The notes below the pieces were generated by a model, which ran no database searches, was not told the DNA's origin, and saw nothing but the letters and a program-made list of their open reading frames with translations. The position numbers and the translations under genes were made by a program. From contig VXBA01001027.1 of assembly GCA_013399895.1 (NCBI GenBank), positions 1,320,374 through 1,384,373 of the forward strand: DNA of 64,000 nt, read 5' to 3'. How positions within the stretch are numbered: position 1 is the stretch's first letter; each line of letters begins with the position of its first letter. This DNA comes from Serilophus lunatus. Taxonomy: Eukaryota; Chordata; Aves; Passeriformes; Eurylaimidae. Shown here piece after piece: positions 12,806 through 26,300 of the stretch.

Positions 12806-13680
12806 AGTGCCTTTGTACTTCCAAGCAGAAAAATCACAGGAGTTTTAGCTTCTGCCTGGCAATCTCACTGCTCTGAAGCCACATTTTTAAGTGAGATGAC
12901 ACCATGTGTTTAAAGCTAATGAATATTTCTGGAAGTGTTTCTCTTGAGATGGAAAGAACTCACACCCTCTACTTTAGGCTATTCTTAGCATCTAAGTTAG
13001 ACGTAGTCCAGATGACCAAAAATGGGGAGCCTAAATTCTCTGTGTTATCAACAAAGGAGGTCATTCAGCCCACCTAAGTCAGATTTCCTAAAAACAGCTT
13101 AAAGCAAGCAGTATCACTAAACCTCAGAAAATCCATCAGGTTTATTAATGATAGTGTTTCGATTTATTAAAATACATAAGTCTGATGACATAACCAAGTG
13201 AATAAAGCAGAGGTCCACAGCTACAGAAAGCCCTGTTAAATCAGAGCTTGGGTGTGTGCCAAAATCTCAGGGTAAATGCCAGTGTCACTCCATTTCCAAG
13301 GAAGTTCTCACCAGCACTAAAACAGACTTACACTTCCTAAGTGCTTGGCTTTTTTTTTTTTTTCTATTAAGCCCTTTGCAAAGTCACAGTGATAATATGT
13401 GACTCTTACTCTGGAGCTTAAGATGTCATGGTCTTTTAAGACCCTACGAATCACCCACACCCAAACATGGACCTGTTACAGTGACCACCACTGAGCCTCT
13501 TCTAAAATGGAAGCACTGGGATCTCTTAATCTGGGAAGGTGCTACACTCACTGGAAATACCTGGGATTAAGTGGACACCATTGTGGCAAACCTGCACAAG
13601 GTCCACTGGAAATGGAAATCCACTGACGTTGTACGTTCAAAGCTTCTATAGGAAATAAAATCTTGCACAGGCCTTGGACA
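12806..13680 (+). other. LAMP3: LAMP3 3' UTR (end inferred)
   Basis: AATAAA hexamers lie at 13201-13206 and 13654-13659. The second is followed by GT-rich sequence around 13698-13720, as expected downstream of a cleavage site, so I place the likely end near 13680. The first could give a shorter transcript. Confidence 0.45.
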
Positions 13681-16600
13681 AACTCTCTGCCCAAAAGTGA
13701 GTGTTATCCAGTGTGCTTACAGCTGGATTTTCATATGGAAACAATGTGGAGTTGCTTTAAAGCACACAAATTGATACACTCTGTAGGGTTTCCTGCTAAA
13801 CCAATGATTAAGGCGTGAGAGTAGTAATTGCTTTTGAGATTATGTCCAGCTCTTGTTCTTTGTTGTAAGAAGGAAAAACTCCTTGTCACAAAAGATTTAC
13901 AAAGCTAAACATATGCACAAATGTGCACATACACACACATGCAAACACCATATAATCTGCTCACTGAAGCGAAAGACATAAAAATAATAAGACATTATAT
14001 ATAAAAACATTTGCAAAAGAGAAAATATTAAATAAGAGCACACTTCCCCCTTAGGAATTAGGGTAATGGCTTAAATTTTACTAATAAAAGTTTGGTCAGG
14101 AAAAGGACTGTAGAATGGTACTCATTAAACAAAAGAAAGATTGAAGTCATATGCAAAAATACCTTGATAGTTTAATCTGTGTCTAAACAAAATAGAAATG
14201 CTGGCAGCTAATTTAATTCCTCTGAATAACAGCACATTCCTATGAAATCCTGTGCAATTATTAGTGGTGATGGAATCTCACTGGATTTTCTCTGGGTGAA
14301 ACTGATGATTATATCTTGTCAGTTTAATTTTGTTAAGAGTTTTGATATTTTATTAGTATGTAAAGATTGAGAGTTTACTTTTTTAAATTAAGAAAGAAAA
14401 TAAACCCATCCATTCCATTAATTACTAAAAGATGCTGATCTGTGTGAAGTAGGAAACATGGCCATACTGTTTCATAATCAATATAATGTGTAGCTGTGGA
14501 AGTAATTAACAATCTCAAAAAATGTTCCCTTTGAATCTAAATAAGCCAATAAAGGAGAAAGATAAAGAGAATTTTGAAGCACTTTTTCCCTTGGAGAAAC
14601 ATCAGACAGAAGACAGAACCAGCTGTGAGTACAGGGGCAGCTGAATATGTTTATAAGGCAAAGAAATGGGATATGAAACTTTCAAACCTTTAATACAGAT
14701 ACAGTGATTTGAACTGTATTCAATTGAATACTCAGACTAAAACTTGAGTATTTCAATTATTGTTTTTGAAAAGGCTCCAGCACTATTCATACTGCTTAGT
14801 TTTATTGAGCTTATTTCCCCTTCCTACTTCCCCCTGTTAGTGGGCAAGAAGCCACTGACCACAGATCTTGGGCCTAATAAGATCCCTGTAGTTCTCAGGG
14901 CTACTTAATACAATTAATCTGTTGTTTATAAAGCAGATTTTTATACTTGATTATAGCATTCAGCTTTTTTTAAAGAAAAATGAGATGTCTGGCAGGAAAG
15001 GTAAATGTTCAAATGAGCTTCCATTTGAAAATGAACTTCTGTGTGCAGCAGGGATGTCACTGACCCAAACCAGTACATGTGGGCATTTTAACAGCAAATG
15101 CTGCCTAAAAATCTCAGCACTGCACATGGTCTGACCCTAAGATGTTCTTCCCAGTGAACAATAAACCTTTCCCACTCAGAACTAAGTCTTATTTCACATA
15201 CTCTTTGGATTGTTGTATTGCATGGTCTGTACAGTACGTTACTTCTGCTGACATGTATATACCATTATCTTGTTCTGTTCTGAAAAATCTCTTTAATATT
15301 CAGTCTTTTAAAGTTTGATATCAGCATAACAAGAGAAAACTGTTCTTAATGACTGCTAATTCTGTGTTAAATCTGGTGACACCCTCTGGCATTTTTACCA
15401 GTGAGGCAAGATTAACATTTTTCCCCCACACTTTTTTTTCTTTCCACAGTGAATCAAGCTGTTTGTATTGAACAATGTTTGGATTCAGGTTTACTTAGTT
15501 TGTTCCTACACTTTTTATTGCTATTATTTGTTTGCTATTTTTATGAAGATGTAAATGCCCTTTCTAGATGAATAGTACTCTGGGCTTGCTCTAAATGGCA
15601 CAGGGGAAGTGCTTGTGGTACAAACTGAAGAAACAATTGGATGCTCCCAGGAATGGCTGCAAATATGCAGCAAAATGAATCCAATGCAGTTAGTACTTTA
15701 CAGTGTTAGAAGATCCATTAGAGAATTCCTTACATGATTCCAGCCCTTAAGTGCAACCTTTCTCCCATCTGTGGCCCAGCCTGCATCCTGTAGCAGGGAT
15801 GTGTGTCAGCACACCAGCATAATGGGGAGTGTTTCCTCTCCAAATTTAATGCTGAATTAGAATTAGACGGCCCAGCTGCTCCCTGAGCTGCTATGTGCTG
15901 CTTTTAAAGCTGATGCCTGTATTTATTTTCTGACAGAATTTAGGTACACATTTAGCTGGCAGTTTTTTACCTAATGGAATTATTTTGAGGTCTTCCTCCC
16001 ATTGAGGAGAATCTATAGGGGTAATTGGTGTTTCTGTAATAAAGATTGTATTTAGTCATTAGAATGTGCAGTGCTGTGCAATTATTTTATCTCTTGAGTG
16101 CTATTTCACCTGAAACGTTTAAAATACAAGTGCAAGTCAACAAACAGGGAGGGTTCTATGGGCTCTGGTCACAAGCCACAGACAAAGATATGCTTATATC
16201 CTAACCATAACTCTGATGATTATTTCTTCTGTGGCTTGGGACATTTCCATGATTGTTTTATTAGCATTGTTTTAAAAAGAAAGGGGGGAGGGAGGGCATT
16301 GAAAATATTATGTGGTTTTCTGTTAATCTCCTGACAACTTCTGGGAGACTTGAATTTACTTTTTCTTTATACAATTAGATCTTTTTTCCTTTCCTATTGA
16401 TCCAATGAACACAGACCACAACTCACAGCAAATGAGATGGATACTTGTTGCTTCAGATTTAAACCGTTTCACAGATAATCTTATGAATTATAAATCTTTT
16501 GAGGAGAATGCATCCTTTCAGCATGCAGTTATGGAAACTAAAGGAAATAAATAGCTTGGAAATACCACATTTAAACTTGAGAATTCAACAGCTTCTATCT

Positions 16601-19336
16601 TGGTCAAAGAAATTTCCCAAAGGAGCCAGGCTGGACTAGATGATCTTTAAAGGCTCTTTCCAACCCAAGCCAGTCTATGATTCTGTGTGACTTTGCTGCG
16701 ATTTTTGCTGATTGTCACAACAACAGGCAGTCAAAATATCGTAACTGCGGGACATCTCCATGAGGTAAACTTCTCAATAAAAGGGAACACTCACAAATTC
16801 TTCAGAATTCTTCAAAATATCTTCTTTAAAGATTTTGCAGAGGAACTTGAAACTACATCTCTCTAGATCTGCATTTGGTGAACAACAGCAGCCAGAGCCT
16901 ATTTTGAGTGCAGGCTCCTGTAATGCCTCTAACGCCATTGTTGGGAGGTTGCACCCTAGAGCTTGGGCTGGGTGGGAAAGAGAGGAATGGAACAGGACAC
17001 TGCCTTCTCAGTGGTGAGCAAGGTAAGGCTCCAAAATGGCTGAGTGAGTCTTACATGTGCTCTTCGTGGCTAAAGAAGCAAAGGTTGTAGAAGGACTGCA
17101 GAAAAGCAGAAGGTGTGGTAAAGATGGAGGAGAAAAACCCATCTCTCTGCTGCTGGCAACTGATTGAGGAACTTTGCTGTTGGAGAAGTGGCAGTGAGGG
17201 CAACAGAGGGACTGTAACTTCCCTCAGTGCTAAAATACCAGAATTACGTTTCATTTGCTATTACCATTTCTGATGTCAGTGTACATCCCTGCATGTTGGA
17301 TAACTTAGTGGCCATGGGTGACAACTTCCCAAGCCCCTTGATTTGTTCTTTGAGAGAAAAGCAGGGCTGCCTGGAGAGCAGGGGCAGTTTCCTCTGCTCT
17401 TTGCATTTGGTTGGCCTGGTACAATATTAAATTTGGTGCCAGGTTTACACCTATTTTGTGGACAAGGTTCCTCACTTATTCATGTTGGTTTTAGAAGCTG
17501 GGCTGGTAAACACACACCTGTGTGTGTGGAGTAGACCCTCAAAGGTTGGATATCTCAAAATTCTCTCTTTCTTGACAAAGCTTAGCAGCAGATGGAGGAA
17601 GAGTCAACCATTTTTGCTTTTAAGGCAAAAAGCCCCCACCTGTAAGTCACACCCTGGACTGTCCAGGAAGCACAAAGATTTGGAATTCATTGAAGAAACC
17701 TTTACAGCAGAGTGACTAGAAGAAAACAGATTTTTTTTAAGCATCAATTTGAGCAAAATAACAAAATGAGGAGAGAAAGATTTCTATGGAGTCAATCCTG
17801 CACAAGTAAGGTGCCAGGATATTTGGTCACTACACTTTCTTTCTCACATCCATCAGAATTGCATGCCAGCAACGCAGGGACCTGTGTGTCTGAAGATTAT
17901 CAGCCACAGAAACATAACACTCCCGGGACTTTTACCAGCATCTGGGCTTTCCCAGATGGCCACAAAATGTCACAGAACCCACATTTCTCTTTTTCTGCCA
18001 GTCTTATCCCAAATGCTTTGTTAAATTATAATCTAATTGGCTTGCTTTCTTACTTAACTCTTTCTTCAAAATTTTAAAAAGGAGCAGGTTGCATTTCCAA
18101 TATGCAGAAACAAAATAAATGGCTGTTAGGAAAAAGGAAAGTGTTCAATCGGAGTCAGAATATCAGTGTTTATTAGAGACATAGATCTTGTTTTTGAACT
18201 TCAGTTTTGCTGGGGCTTTCCTATACCACAAAAATTTTTGAAAACTCTGAATCATGAGTCCAGCCAAAGTTTAACCTCATTTGTTTTGCCATGGAATGAC
18301 ATTTGTTTCATCTGCTCAGGGAAAATTATTTCAGATATCAAATTATGTTTTTCATAATCTGCTCATGGAAAAAAAAATAGTGATTAGAAAACTACTCAAA
18401 TTATTAATCAGCTTTCAAAATATGCCAAACACTAAAATTTATCATGTTGCTCGTCCAATCTAGGTACATCACTAGGTTCATCCCACTGTCTATGTTCACA
18501 TTAAGCATATTACTGGTGTCAGCGAGAAAATGATTGCTTCTGCATTTCAGCGTCATTACACTGCACTTTCTACCATCTGCATGTACAAACTGTGATTCTG
18601 CTTGACTTTGCAAGCCCTAGAAGCCATGCTTGCAGGATGCCTTCCACGAGATTTGAAATATAAATGAGTTTCCCCCTTGCATTACTTCTGCTGGTAAATG
18701 CATCGATTCTTCCACCATCTCTGATACAGGTGTTATAAAATATCTGTAGCTCTTCCCAATGTTCAATAGCTAAACTCCATAAAATGCTGCCATCTTGTGT
18801 TTAGAGACAAGCTAAACATGAAATTTTAAAAATCTGGATTTCAAATTAAGTAGGATCTACACTGTCAGCACATTATGTTGAAGAAGATTGAAGTGACTGA
18901 ACTATGGAAAGGCAGAAACTTTGTTTAATAATACAGTTTTTAAAAATCTCATCCTTTTTTAAAATCACCACCCCTTGTAGGGAGGTCCACGGGACTTTAT
19001 GATTTCCACAAGCTTTTTTTTCCATCGGGTGTCTGTTTAACCTTCTCGACCCACCCAGTGCCCGCTGCGAGGGGTCACCACGGCAAATGAAAAGCAGCAA
19101 CAGCACAACAAGCTGACATTGCCTGTGTACCAAAAATGCCTTTTATATAAGAAACTGTGTTAATGCTTCAGAGTACGGAGGACACATAAGACATGTTCAA
19201 CGCTGCCACTCTTGCAACTGATAGCTTGTGCATTCCTTTTGTGAAAAAGCACCATTTCTTTGCCATTTTTAAACAACGAGAAACACTGATTTCGGCTGTG
19301 CCGGGGCTGGGCACCGGGCCTTAAACTGGCAGACAC
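13681..19336. other. LAMP3-MCCC1 intergenic DNA
   Basis: AT-rich sequence with simple A- or T-rich tracts and one CR1 fragment (16624-16690). I see no conserved exon, tRNA or other RNA gene. The open frames here are short and have no recognisable translation. Confidence 0.5.
16624..16690 (+). repeat. CR1 LINE 3'-end fragment
   Basis: Contains ctggactagatgatcttta, then ctctttccaacccaagcc and tctatgattctgtg. This is the canonical CR1 3' end in forward orientation, in the LAMP3-MCCC1 intergenic region. It is short, typical of 5'-truncated CR1. Confidence 0.8.
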
Positions 19337-19527
19337 TGGGAAGAAATTCCTCCCTGTGAAGTTGGTGGGGCCTAGCGCAGCTGTGGATGCCCCATCCCCG
19401 GAGGTGTCCACGGCCAGGCTGGACGGGGCTTGGAGCACCCTGGAAGGTGCTCCTGCCCATGTCAGGGTGTTGCAATGAGATGATCTTTAAGGTCCCTTCC
19501 GACCCAATTCTTCCGTGATTCTACGAC
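19337..19527 (+). repeat. CR1 LINE fragment next to the MCCC1 promoter
   Basis: About 190 bp matching the terminal CR1 sequence: a diverged gaagaaattcctccctgtga, ctgtggatgccccatcccc, ggccaggctggacggggctt, ctcctgcccatgtcaggg, gatgatctttaaggtccctt. It lies in forward orientation and ends about 400 bp before the MCCC1 start codon. Its GC content is raised by the adjoining CpG-rich region. Confidence 0.88.
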
Positions 19528-19639
19528 CTTCAAAGCTCCGATGCAGCAGAGCCGATGCTGCCGGCTCTGTTTGCGAGAAGGGGGAAGCGCTGGTCCCACC
19601 TCCTCCATCCGCACGACGCAGTTTTGATCCAGGGATCTG

Positions 19640-20320
19640 AGTCCGACCACAGGGACGTTGTGGCGACCCCGGATGCCATTCCCGGAGGAACACGCTCATC
19701 CCAGAGCCCCTGCCCCCCTCCATAACAACACAGCCGGCAGTCCTCAGGCGGCGCACGCCGCTTTGCGCTTTATACGACATTTATTCGATTTGCCGTCCCA
19801 GCGCCCAGGCGGTGACTCGGCGTCATCCCATCCCGCCTCCCCAGCGCCATTTCCCCGCAGCCCCACAGCGGGCACTCGGCTCCCCGGCCCCGGCCCCTCA
19901 GGGCGATCCGCCCTCCCCGCCCACAACATGGCGCTGGCGGCGGCGGCCGAGCGGGGCCGCGGCGGCCTCGGGGCGCTGAGGCGGCTGTGAGTGCGGGCCG
20001 GGCAGCGGGGGCCGGGCTCGGCAGCGGGGGGCACACTGCGCTGCCCCCCGGCTGCTCCCGGGGGAAGGGACGGCGAGTAAATCCGGCCGGGGTTGAAGGG
20101 GGTCGGTGTGGCAGCTGCCGCGGGGTCCGCAGGCGGGGCAGCGGGACGCGGTGACACCCGGGGCAGGGACACCCGCGTGTTGCGAGTTTGGGAAAGGCAC
20201 CGATTCCTCCCCGTTGGTGTTAAAACTGGGCTGTAGTTGTCCGGTGCCGAGGGGGCGTCCCGTGTCTTTGTCGCCGGTGGCGCTTAAGATTGGCTGGAGC
20301 TGGTCCAAAAGTCCAGTCGA
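19640..20320 (+). promoter_or_regulatory. MCCC1: CpG-rich MCCC1 promoter and first-exon region
   Basis: Dense CG dinucleotides and high GC content surround the start codon and contrast sharply with the AT-rich flanks. No TATA box is evident close upstream. The sequence around the start, aacATGGCGctgg, resembles the YY1 consensus (AANATGGCGGC), and a second gcgccatttccc lies near 19846. A CCAAT-type attgg lies near 20289. The transcription start cannot be fixed from sequence alone. Confidence 0.6.
19928..19986 (+). CDS. MCCC1: MCCC1 exon 1: transit-peptide start
   Basis: ATG at 19928 (cacaacATGG), then MALAAAAERGRGGLGALRR, basic and Ala-rich with no acidic cluster, as expected for mitochondrial import. 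Donor GTGAGT follows immediately. Start chosen because this is the only ATG in the CpG-rich first exon that joins exon 2 in frame. Confidence 0.85.
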
Positions 20321-23300
20321 TTTACGGACTAATTAAAACAGCTCCGAGAGTTTGGTTTGACGCTTTCATCCACTTCGCTTTCGGTATCTCATTTTGTTAA
20401 TATTAGTCGTTTAACTTCATGTTTCTGAGAGTCTCCACAGCTGTTCTTTCTTGTTGCCTTTCACGTTCTTTCCTCTCGCACCTTTGCTGTAAAGGAACGG
20501 CGCCTGTTGCCTTTTTGAGCTTCCGTATTTTGTGGTTCTTCACATCTTCTCTCCCAAATAACTCAAGTCGGCCTCTCGGGAATAAAATGCCAGATGTTCT
20601 TGTCCACTTAAAGGGGTTTGTTGGTTGGTTTGTTTAAAAACAACTTGACTATTTCGGTTTGAATGCTGCTAAAAGAGCAAGGAGATTATTGTGTCTAAAT
20701 GAAAGCAGTCAAGGGGAGAGTTGGTGAAGTTTGTACAACTTTATTTGCAGTATGTTCTGCATAAATAGTTTTATTTAACATCTTCAGAGCTGTTTCAGTG
20801 CTGTCCTTCTCTCACTTGTGCATAAAAATATCTCAGTTTCCACTTCTTCATACGCATTTGTAACACTTCTGTGTGTTTATAACTACACAGGCAATGGAAC
20901 CAAGTGCAAAGATTTGTGAAATGGGCCTCAACAATAGGTATGACATTTAACTTCCTTAGCTACTAGGTTAAATTACTAAGTAATGCAAATGGGTTTATAA
21001 TTTGTTTTATGGCATTAGTTGCTGAAAAATTGTAGAGTGTTTTAATAAATGCTCAATATCTGCACAGTTTTTGAAAGCAGTAGCCTCTAGCTAACCAAAT
21101 AGAAATAATCTTTAATGTTTAAACAACATTTTAAATAACTTTATCTGTCAAAATTACTGAACTTAATGAAAACTATTTATTTTTGTGATGTTTTCCTCTG
21201 AGTCCTTTTCTGATACAAGGTCTGTGAGAATTGTTTTTTAGGGATAATGGTATTTACACAAAATATGAAGGAGAGTAAAAGTATTTAGTGAGATGATTTG
21301 AACTCACTCTATTGTCATGTTGTCTGAAAATACAGGTTTGAGAATCCAAAGATCTATTTTATTTATATTAGCTAGTTTTAAGTTATTTAGTTCTGACTGT
21401 GAAGTTTCTGGCAGTGCTGGCCTTGTCAGTCTTGTCAAGTTGTAGCTGCTGTCTTGAGACTTTGTAAGTCAGTGCTTAAAAACCCCTCAAACAACAAAAA
21501 ACTTGATACCATGTTATTTCTTTGCGAGTCACTTCTTTTGGGATGGGCTGGGGGAAGGAGAAGAGACAAAATGCAGGTGTTGGCTGTTTCCTAGTTAGTC
21601 CAGAAAGTACACAGCCCAAAGAGAAGCATGAACTTTTATGTCTAAGTATTGTTTAAGGGTTAGAATATATTTCTGAATATATTTCTGAGATTCTAAAAAT
21701 AAAAGGCTTAAACATACTTTTGCATAAGGACGCTAAGGAAAAAAATCCAAGAGTAGCAAGGAAATGCTTTTGGGTGAAGCTCCTGTTTTTTCATTATTGG
21801 AAGAAATGCATAAACATGAAGACAAAAATTCCTGATTTTAAAGTAGCTGTGTTCTCAAGAATGTTTTCATGGATCTGTTTCTTACTTCATCCCTTTAAAC
21901 AGGAGGTCACAGCATAGGGAAGATTCTTATTGCAAACCGAGGAGAAATTGCCTGCAGAGTGATGCGAACAGCCAAGAAAATGGGTGTGAAGGCTGTGGCA
22001 GTTTATAGTGAAGCAGACAGAAATTCCATGCACGTGGCAATGGTGAAGTATATTCATTGTGCTTCATTCACAACAGTATTTCTCACTTATGAGGTCCATG
22101 TGAAGGCAGATTCAGGTGCTGATTTGGGTGCAGCTGATTTTACCTCTGCAGAGTTACTGCCAAGGTTTCCTTGAACTGATGAAAAGTTTACCTGGTCTTT
22201 GACCCAACACCTGAGAGGTGTACAGTAGTGCTTTAATGTTTGGCTCTCTTAGCCCCAGAGTAGCCAGGGAGGTGAAGAATGGACTGATTCTGGGAAGAAA
22301 GTCAGAATTTGTTTCACCCAGTTAAGCCTTTCTGTGAGGAGAGGCAGTGATTTAAACTGCTGCCTGCTAGCAGTCTGATGAGGAATATGATTAGCTCAGA
22401 AACTCAGTTAAATTTGGTTTTTTATCTAATAAACAGTCTGTGTTTATATGTATTTCTTCTAAACCAGGCAGATGAAGCATATTGCATTGGTCCAGCACCC
22501 TCACAGCAGAGTTACTTGGCCATGGAGAAAATACTGCAGGTGGCCAAGGTCTCAGCAGCACAGGTAAGAAGCTCAGGACCTTAAATTTTCTGCTACTTCC
22601 ATGCTCTTTAGTTCTTTATTTTTACCCATCTTGAGTTTCCTTAACACTTTGCTGAAGTTTCTGAGTTTTCTAAGGTAAACTGATACAAAAATAGGCTGAT
22701 AGCATTATTCTGTTTTAGGCTATTCATCCAGGTTATGGTTTCCTCTCAGAAAACACAGAGTTTGCAGAGCTGTGCAAGCAACAGGGAATCATCTTCATAG
22801 GTCCACCCTCATCTGCTATCAGAGATATGGGTATTAAAAGGTATCTATTTCTGATTTGGTATGTGGGTATGCAATTTGCAGCTTGGCAAAGCTATTTTGT
22901 TAACAAATGACCAGTGTCATAATTGTTTTATTCTGTCAGTTTTCATTATATTTTACTTCTGTGGATTTCTTCTAAGGAACAAACTCTAGGTCTGTAGACC
23001 AATAAAATACTTCAATCACACAGAATTCCAATAGACATAGAAACCATCAAGATTGTTCAGTTATTAGAATTTTAGTCATTAAGTAATGATTCTGCTTTTC
23101 CAGAATTGGGGCATTGCAGTGTAATATAGGCAAGGCTTCAACAAACAGACTGGATGTCTGGTATACTGGTCAAAAGAGCAGTGGAAGACAAAACACCATC
23201 ATTGAGGTTATTGTGACTCATGTAAAACAGGCTCATAAATTTAGTTCATCCCAGAGGACCCTATTCTTAATTACTGAGATCAAAGAAATGCTTTTAGGGT

Positions 23301-26300
23301 ATGAAGTATAAGTCAAGAATATGGAAATAAGATTATTACAAGCACATGAACTATGTAATAGTCATTTGAGAGAATTAATTTTCTATCACTTTGTAATGTG
23401 GGAGTAAATTGCCTCAGTAATTTAACAAGCTTTGCATGTGTATTTGAAGTTATAGTTGTTCTGCTTGAGTGTTTTGTGTGGTGTGAATCCTGCCTGCATC
23501 ACGGAAAGAGTTTTGCCTGTGTACAGCTTTAAGTACAATTTTGGCAGGATACAGTGTTGTAGTTTGAAAATGTTAGGGTTTGGCCTCTATAATGTGGGTA
23601 AAAGGACAGGAAAGAACAGTAAAGCTGAAATTCACTCCGGCTTTCCTTGGAGGGCTTGGAGGAAAAAAGTCCCTGTTTGAAGCATGTGATTAATTACAGT
23701 CCAATCCCATGTAACCCACCCATGCAAGTAGTCCCGTTGAGATCTACTGTGGAACTACTTTCATGAAGAGAATTAACATTGGGAACAAACACAAGCTTGG
23801 AGCTTAATGTAAGAAAAGGAGTATTTTTATCATTCTAAATATAAAACTGTTCTGTCAAAGCACTTCCAAAGCTATAATGTCTGCTGCTGGCGTTCCTGTT
23901 GTTGAAGGTTATCATGGAGAAGATCAATCAGATGAGTGTCTAAAGGAACATGCCAAGAGAATAGGATACCCTGTGATGATTAAAGCTGTCCGTGGAGGTG
24001 GAGGAAAGGTAAGGAACTGATCTGTTCATCTCATGCTGTAAAGTTATCATGGCTCAATATCTGTAACTGGAATCTCATTTCCTTTTGTTGTGCAGTCAGG
24101 CAGGAGAGGAGGAGCTGGAATAAACTGGAAGAGTTTTGTTTATTTCAGTGGATCTCCAGTAATTCATATAAGCAGAGAAATTGTCCTACGGATTTGTAGG
24201 CTTTAAATTGTTAATTTGTGATAGCTTCTGTTACTACTTTTGTTAAGTTTTAAATGTTGTACAAGAAGTGATTAGAAATACCTTTTAAATATTTGGTGAT
24301 TAGATGCTATTTAATGTATGTTGAACTCCCAGTCCAAATCTCATTTTATTCTGAAATGTCTGTAAAAATGACATGCAGAGAATTTTCATTATTTCCAAAA
24401 TAGTTATATCTGTTTTGTAATAAATGAGGGGTTTTTTGCCAAACTTGTAGAATTCCCATTATAATTGAGAATAAAATTGATTTTTTTTGCTCACCCATAT
24501 CAATGCAATGATATATCTATTTTTTACACTTTTTATGGCACTTCCAGTGGGTAGAAGGATTATCTTACTGGAAGTTGATACACAATTTTGCTAAAGTTTA
24601 AGAAAGAAGGGAAAAGTGTTATTATTAAACTAATTTCTTGCTGTTTGTGTGCACCAAGGATTTTCTTTGCATACCATATTTTTAGATATTTCCAAAGGCT
24701 TTTTTCTGTATTTCAGGGCATGAGAATTGCTCATTCAGAAAAGGAGTTTCTGGACCAACTAGAATCAGCAAGGAGAGAAGCAAAGAAATCTTTCAATGAT
24801 GATGCAATGCTGATTGAGAAATTCGTAGATAATCCAAGGTGAGTTAATCTTTATTCTATGGTTAAATAAAAATACCTGGTTTAGTAGTAGGATGAGAATT
24901 GGTCTTGTATGTTTTGTTTGCACTATGGCAGTTGTTGATTTGGTCAAAATTGTTTATAATATGTTGAATTTCTTGTAGTGACATGGCTTTGAATGATAGG
25001 ATGCAAAGTGTATTTGCTTGGGAGACATGACACTGTGTGAACTTTCTAAACTTGATTTACATCTAGGAAAAAAATCACTTTATAATCACTTTATAATCAC
25101 AGACCTGAGTCAGGCTGTCATGGTGTTTCTGCTGCCCTCAGGTGTCCGAAAGTAGTTATTTAATCTTTCTTTGTTTTGCTGTTTAAAACAGAAATTAGAG
25201 TCTTTAGCTCATGCCTGGCCTGTGAAACTAAACTGACTTATTTTTTATACAGAACTTCTCACAGAGGTCTGTTTGATACCCTTGTGTTTCACATCTGTTT
25301 TTCTTGAAGCATCACTGTAGAAAAGCATTTATTCTAAAGAGTTTGTGGACCTCCCAATGTTGTCAGATGGGCATGAGAAAAATCTCATTAAATTCCCAGC
25401 GAATTTCTTTTGCCAGCATCAGAGGATGGTCAGTGGTGACATATTTTTATTAGCTTTATACATAGACCAAAATTCTGCCACTTAATGTGGCATTTGAAAT
25501 GATGTGTTGAAATAAAAAGTGCTACTCTTGAGCCAGGGCTGGTGTTGCCAGTATTGCTACACAGTAAATGGAGAGTAATGACCATTTTTAGTTATTGTAA
25601 TAAAAATAAAACCATGTCACTATTGTTTGATAAAAAGGCAGCCTTCAGATACATATCTTGTTTATCCTACAACCTACAAGATTTCACTGCAGTAGTTGAC
25701 ATTTAGAATCCTGTTTCACTTAGGGGATCAATGAAGTCTTAAAACAGCTGAAAGCTTGCATAATAGCAGACTTACTTCTACACTTCTGGCACTTATTTGA
25801 GGGCAGACATTTAAATCTATAAGAATTCCTAGTGAGGTGTACAAGACCATGTACAAGTTCAAAGTCTGTTTGGGTGAGGTCAGTCAGAGGACTGGGGCTT
25901 TGCTGAAATACATGGAAACATTTCTGTTTATGGAACAGGCACGTTGAAGTGCAAGTATTTGGTGACCAGCATGGCAATGCAGTGTATTTGTTTGAAAGAG
26001 ACTGCAGTGTGCAGAGGAGGCATCAGAAGATCATTGAAGAGGCACCAGGGGTGAGCAGAAAGTTCTTACTGATTATTTTTTATGAACTGACATATTCTGA
26101 AACTAATTGCTAACCCCCATCAGATTTATTTAGTGGGTAATAATTTATTTGTAATTCTCAGAGCTGTTTTAATTTTGCTTCAGAAAATCTCCTAGTTGAA
26201 AAAAACCTCCTTTCTTTAGGAAAATGATTCTCGAGGAAAAATTGTGCAGGTTTCAAGTGTAACATTGATCAGAGTTTCACTGTTAAATACTGTAAAATAG

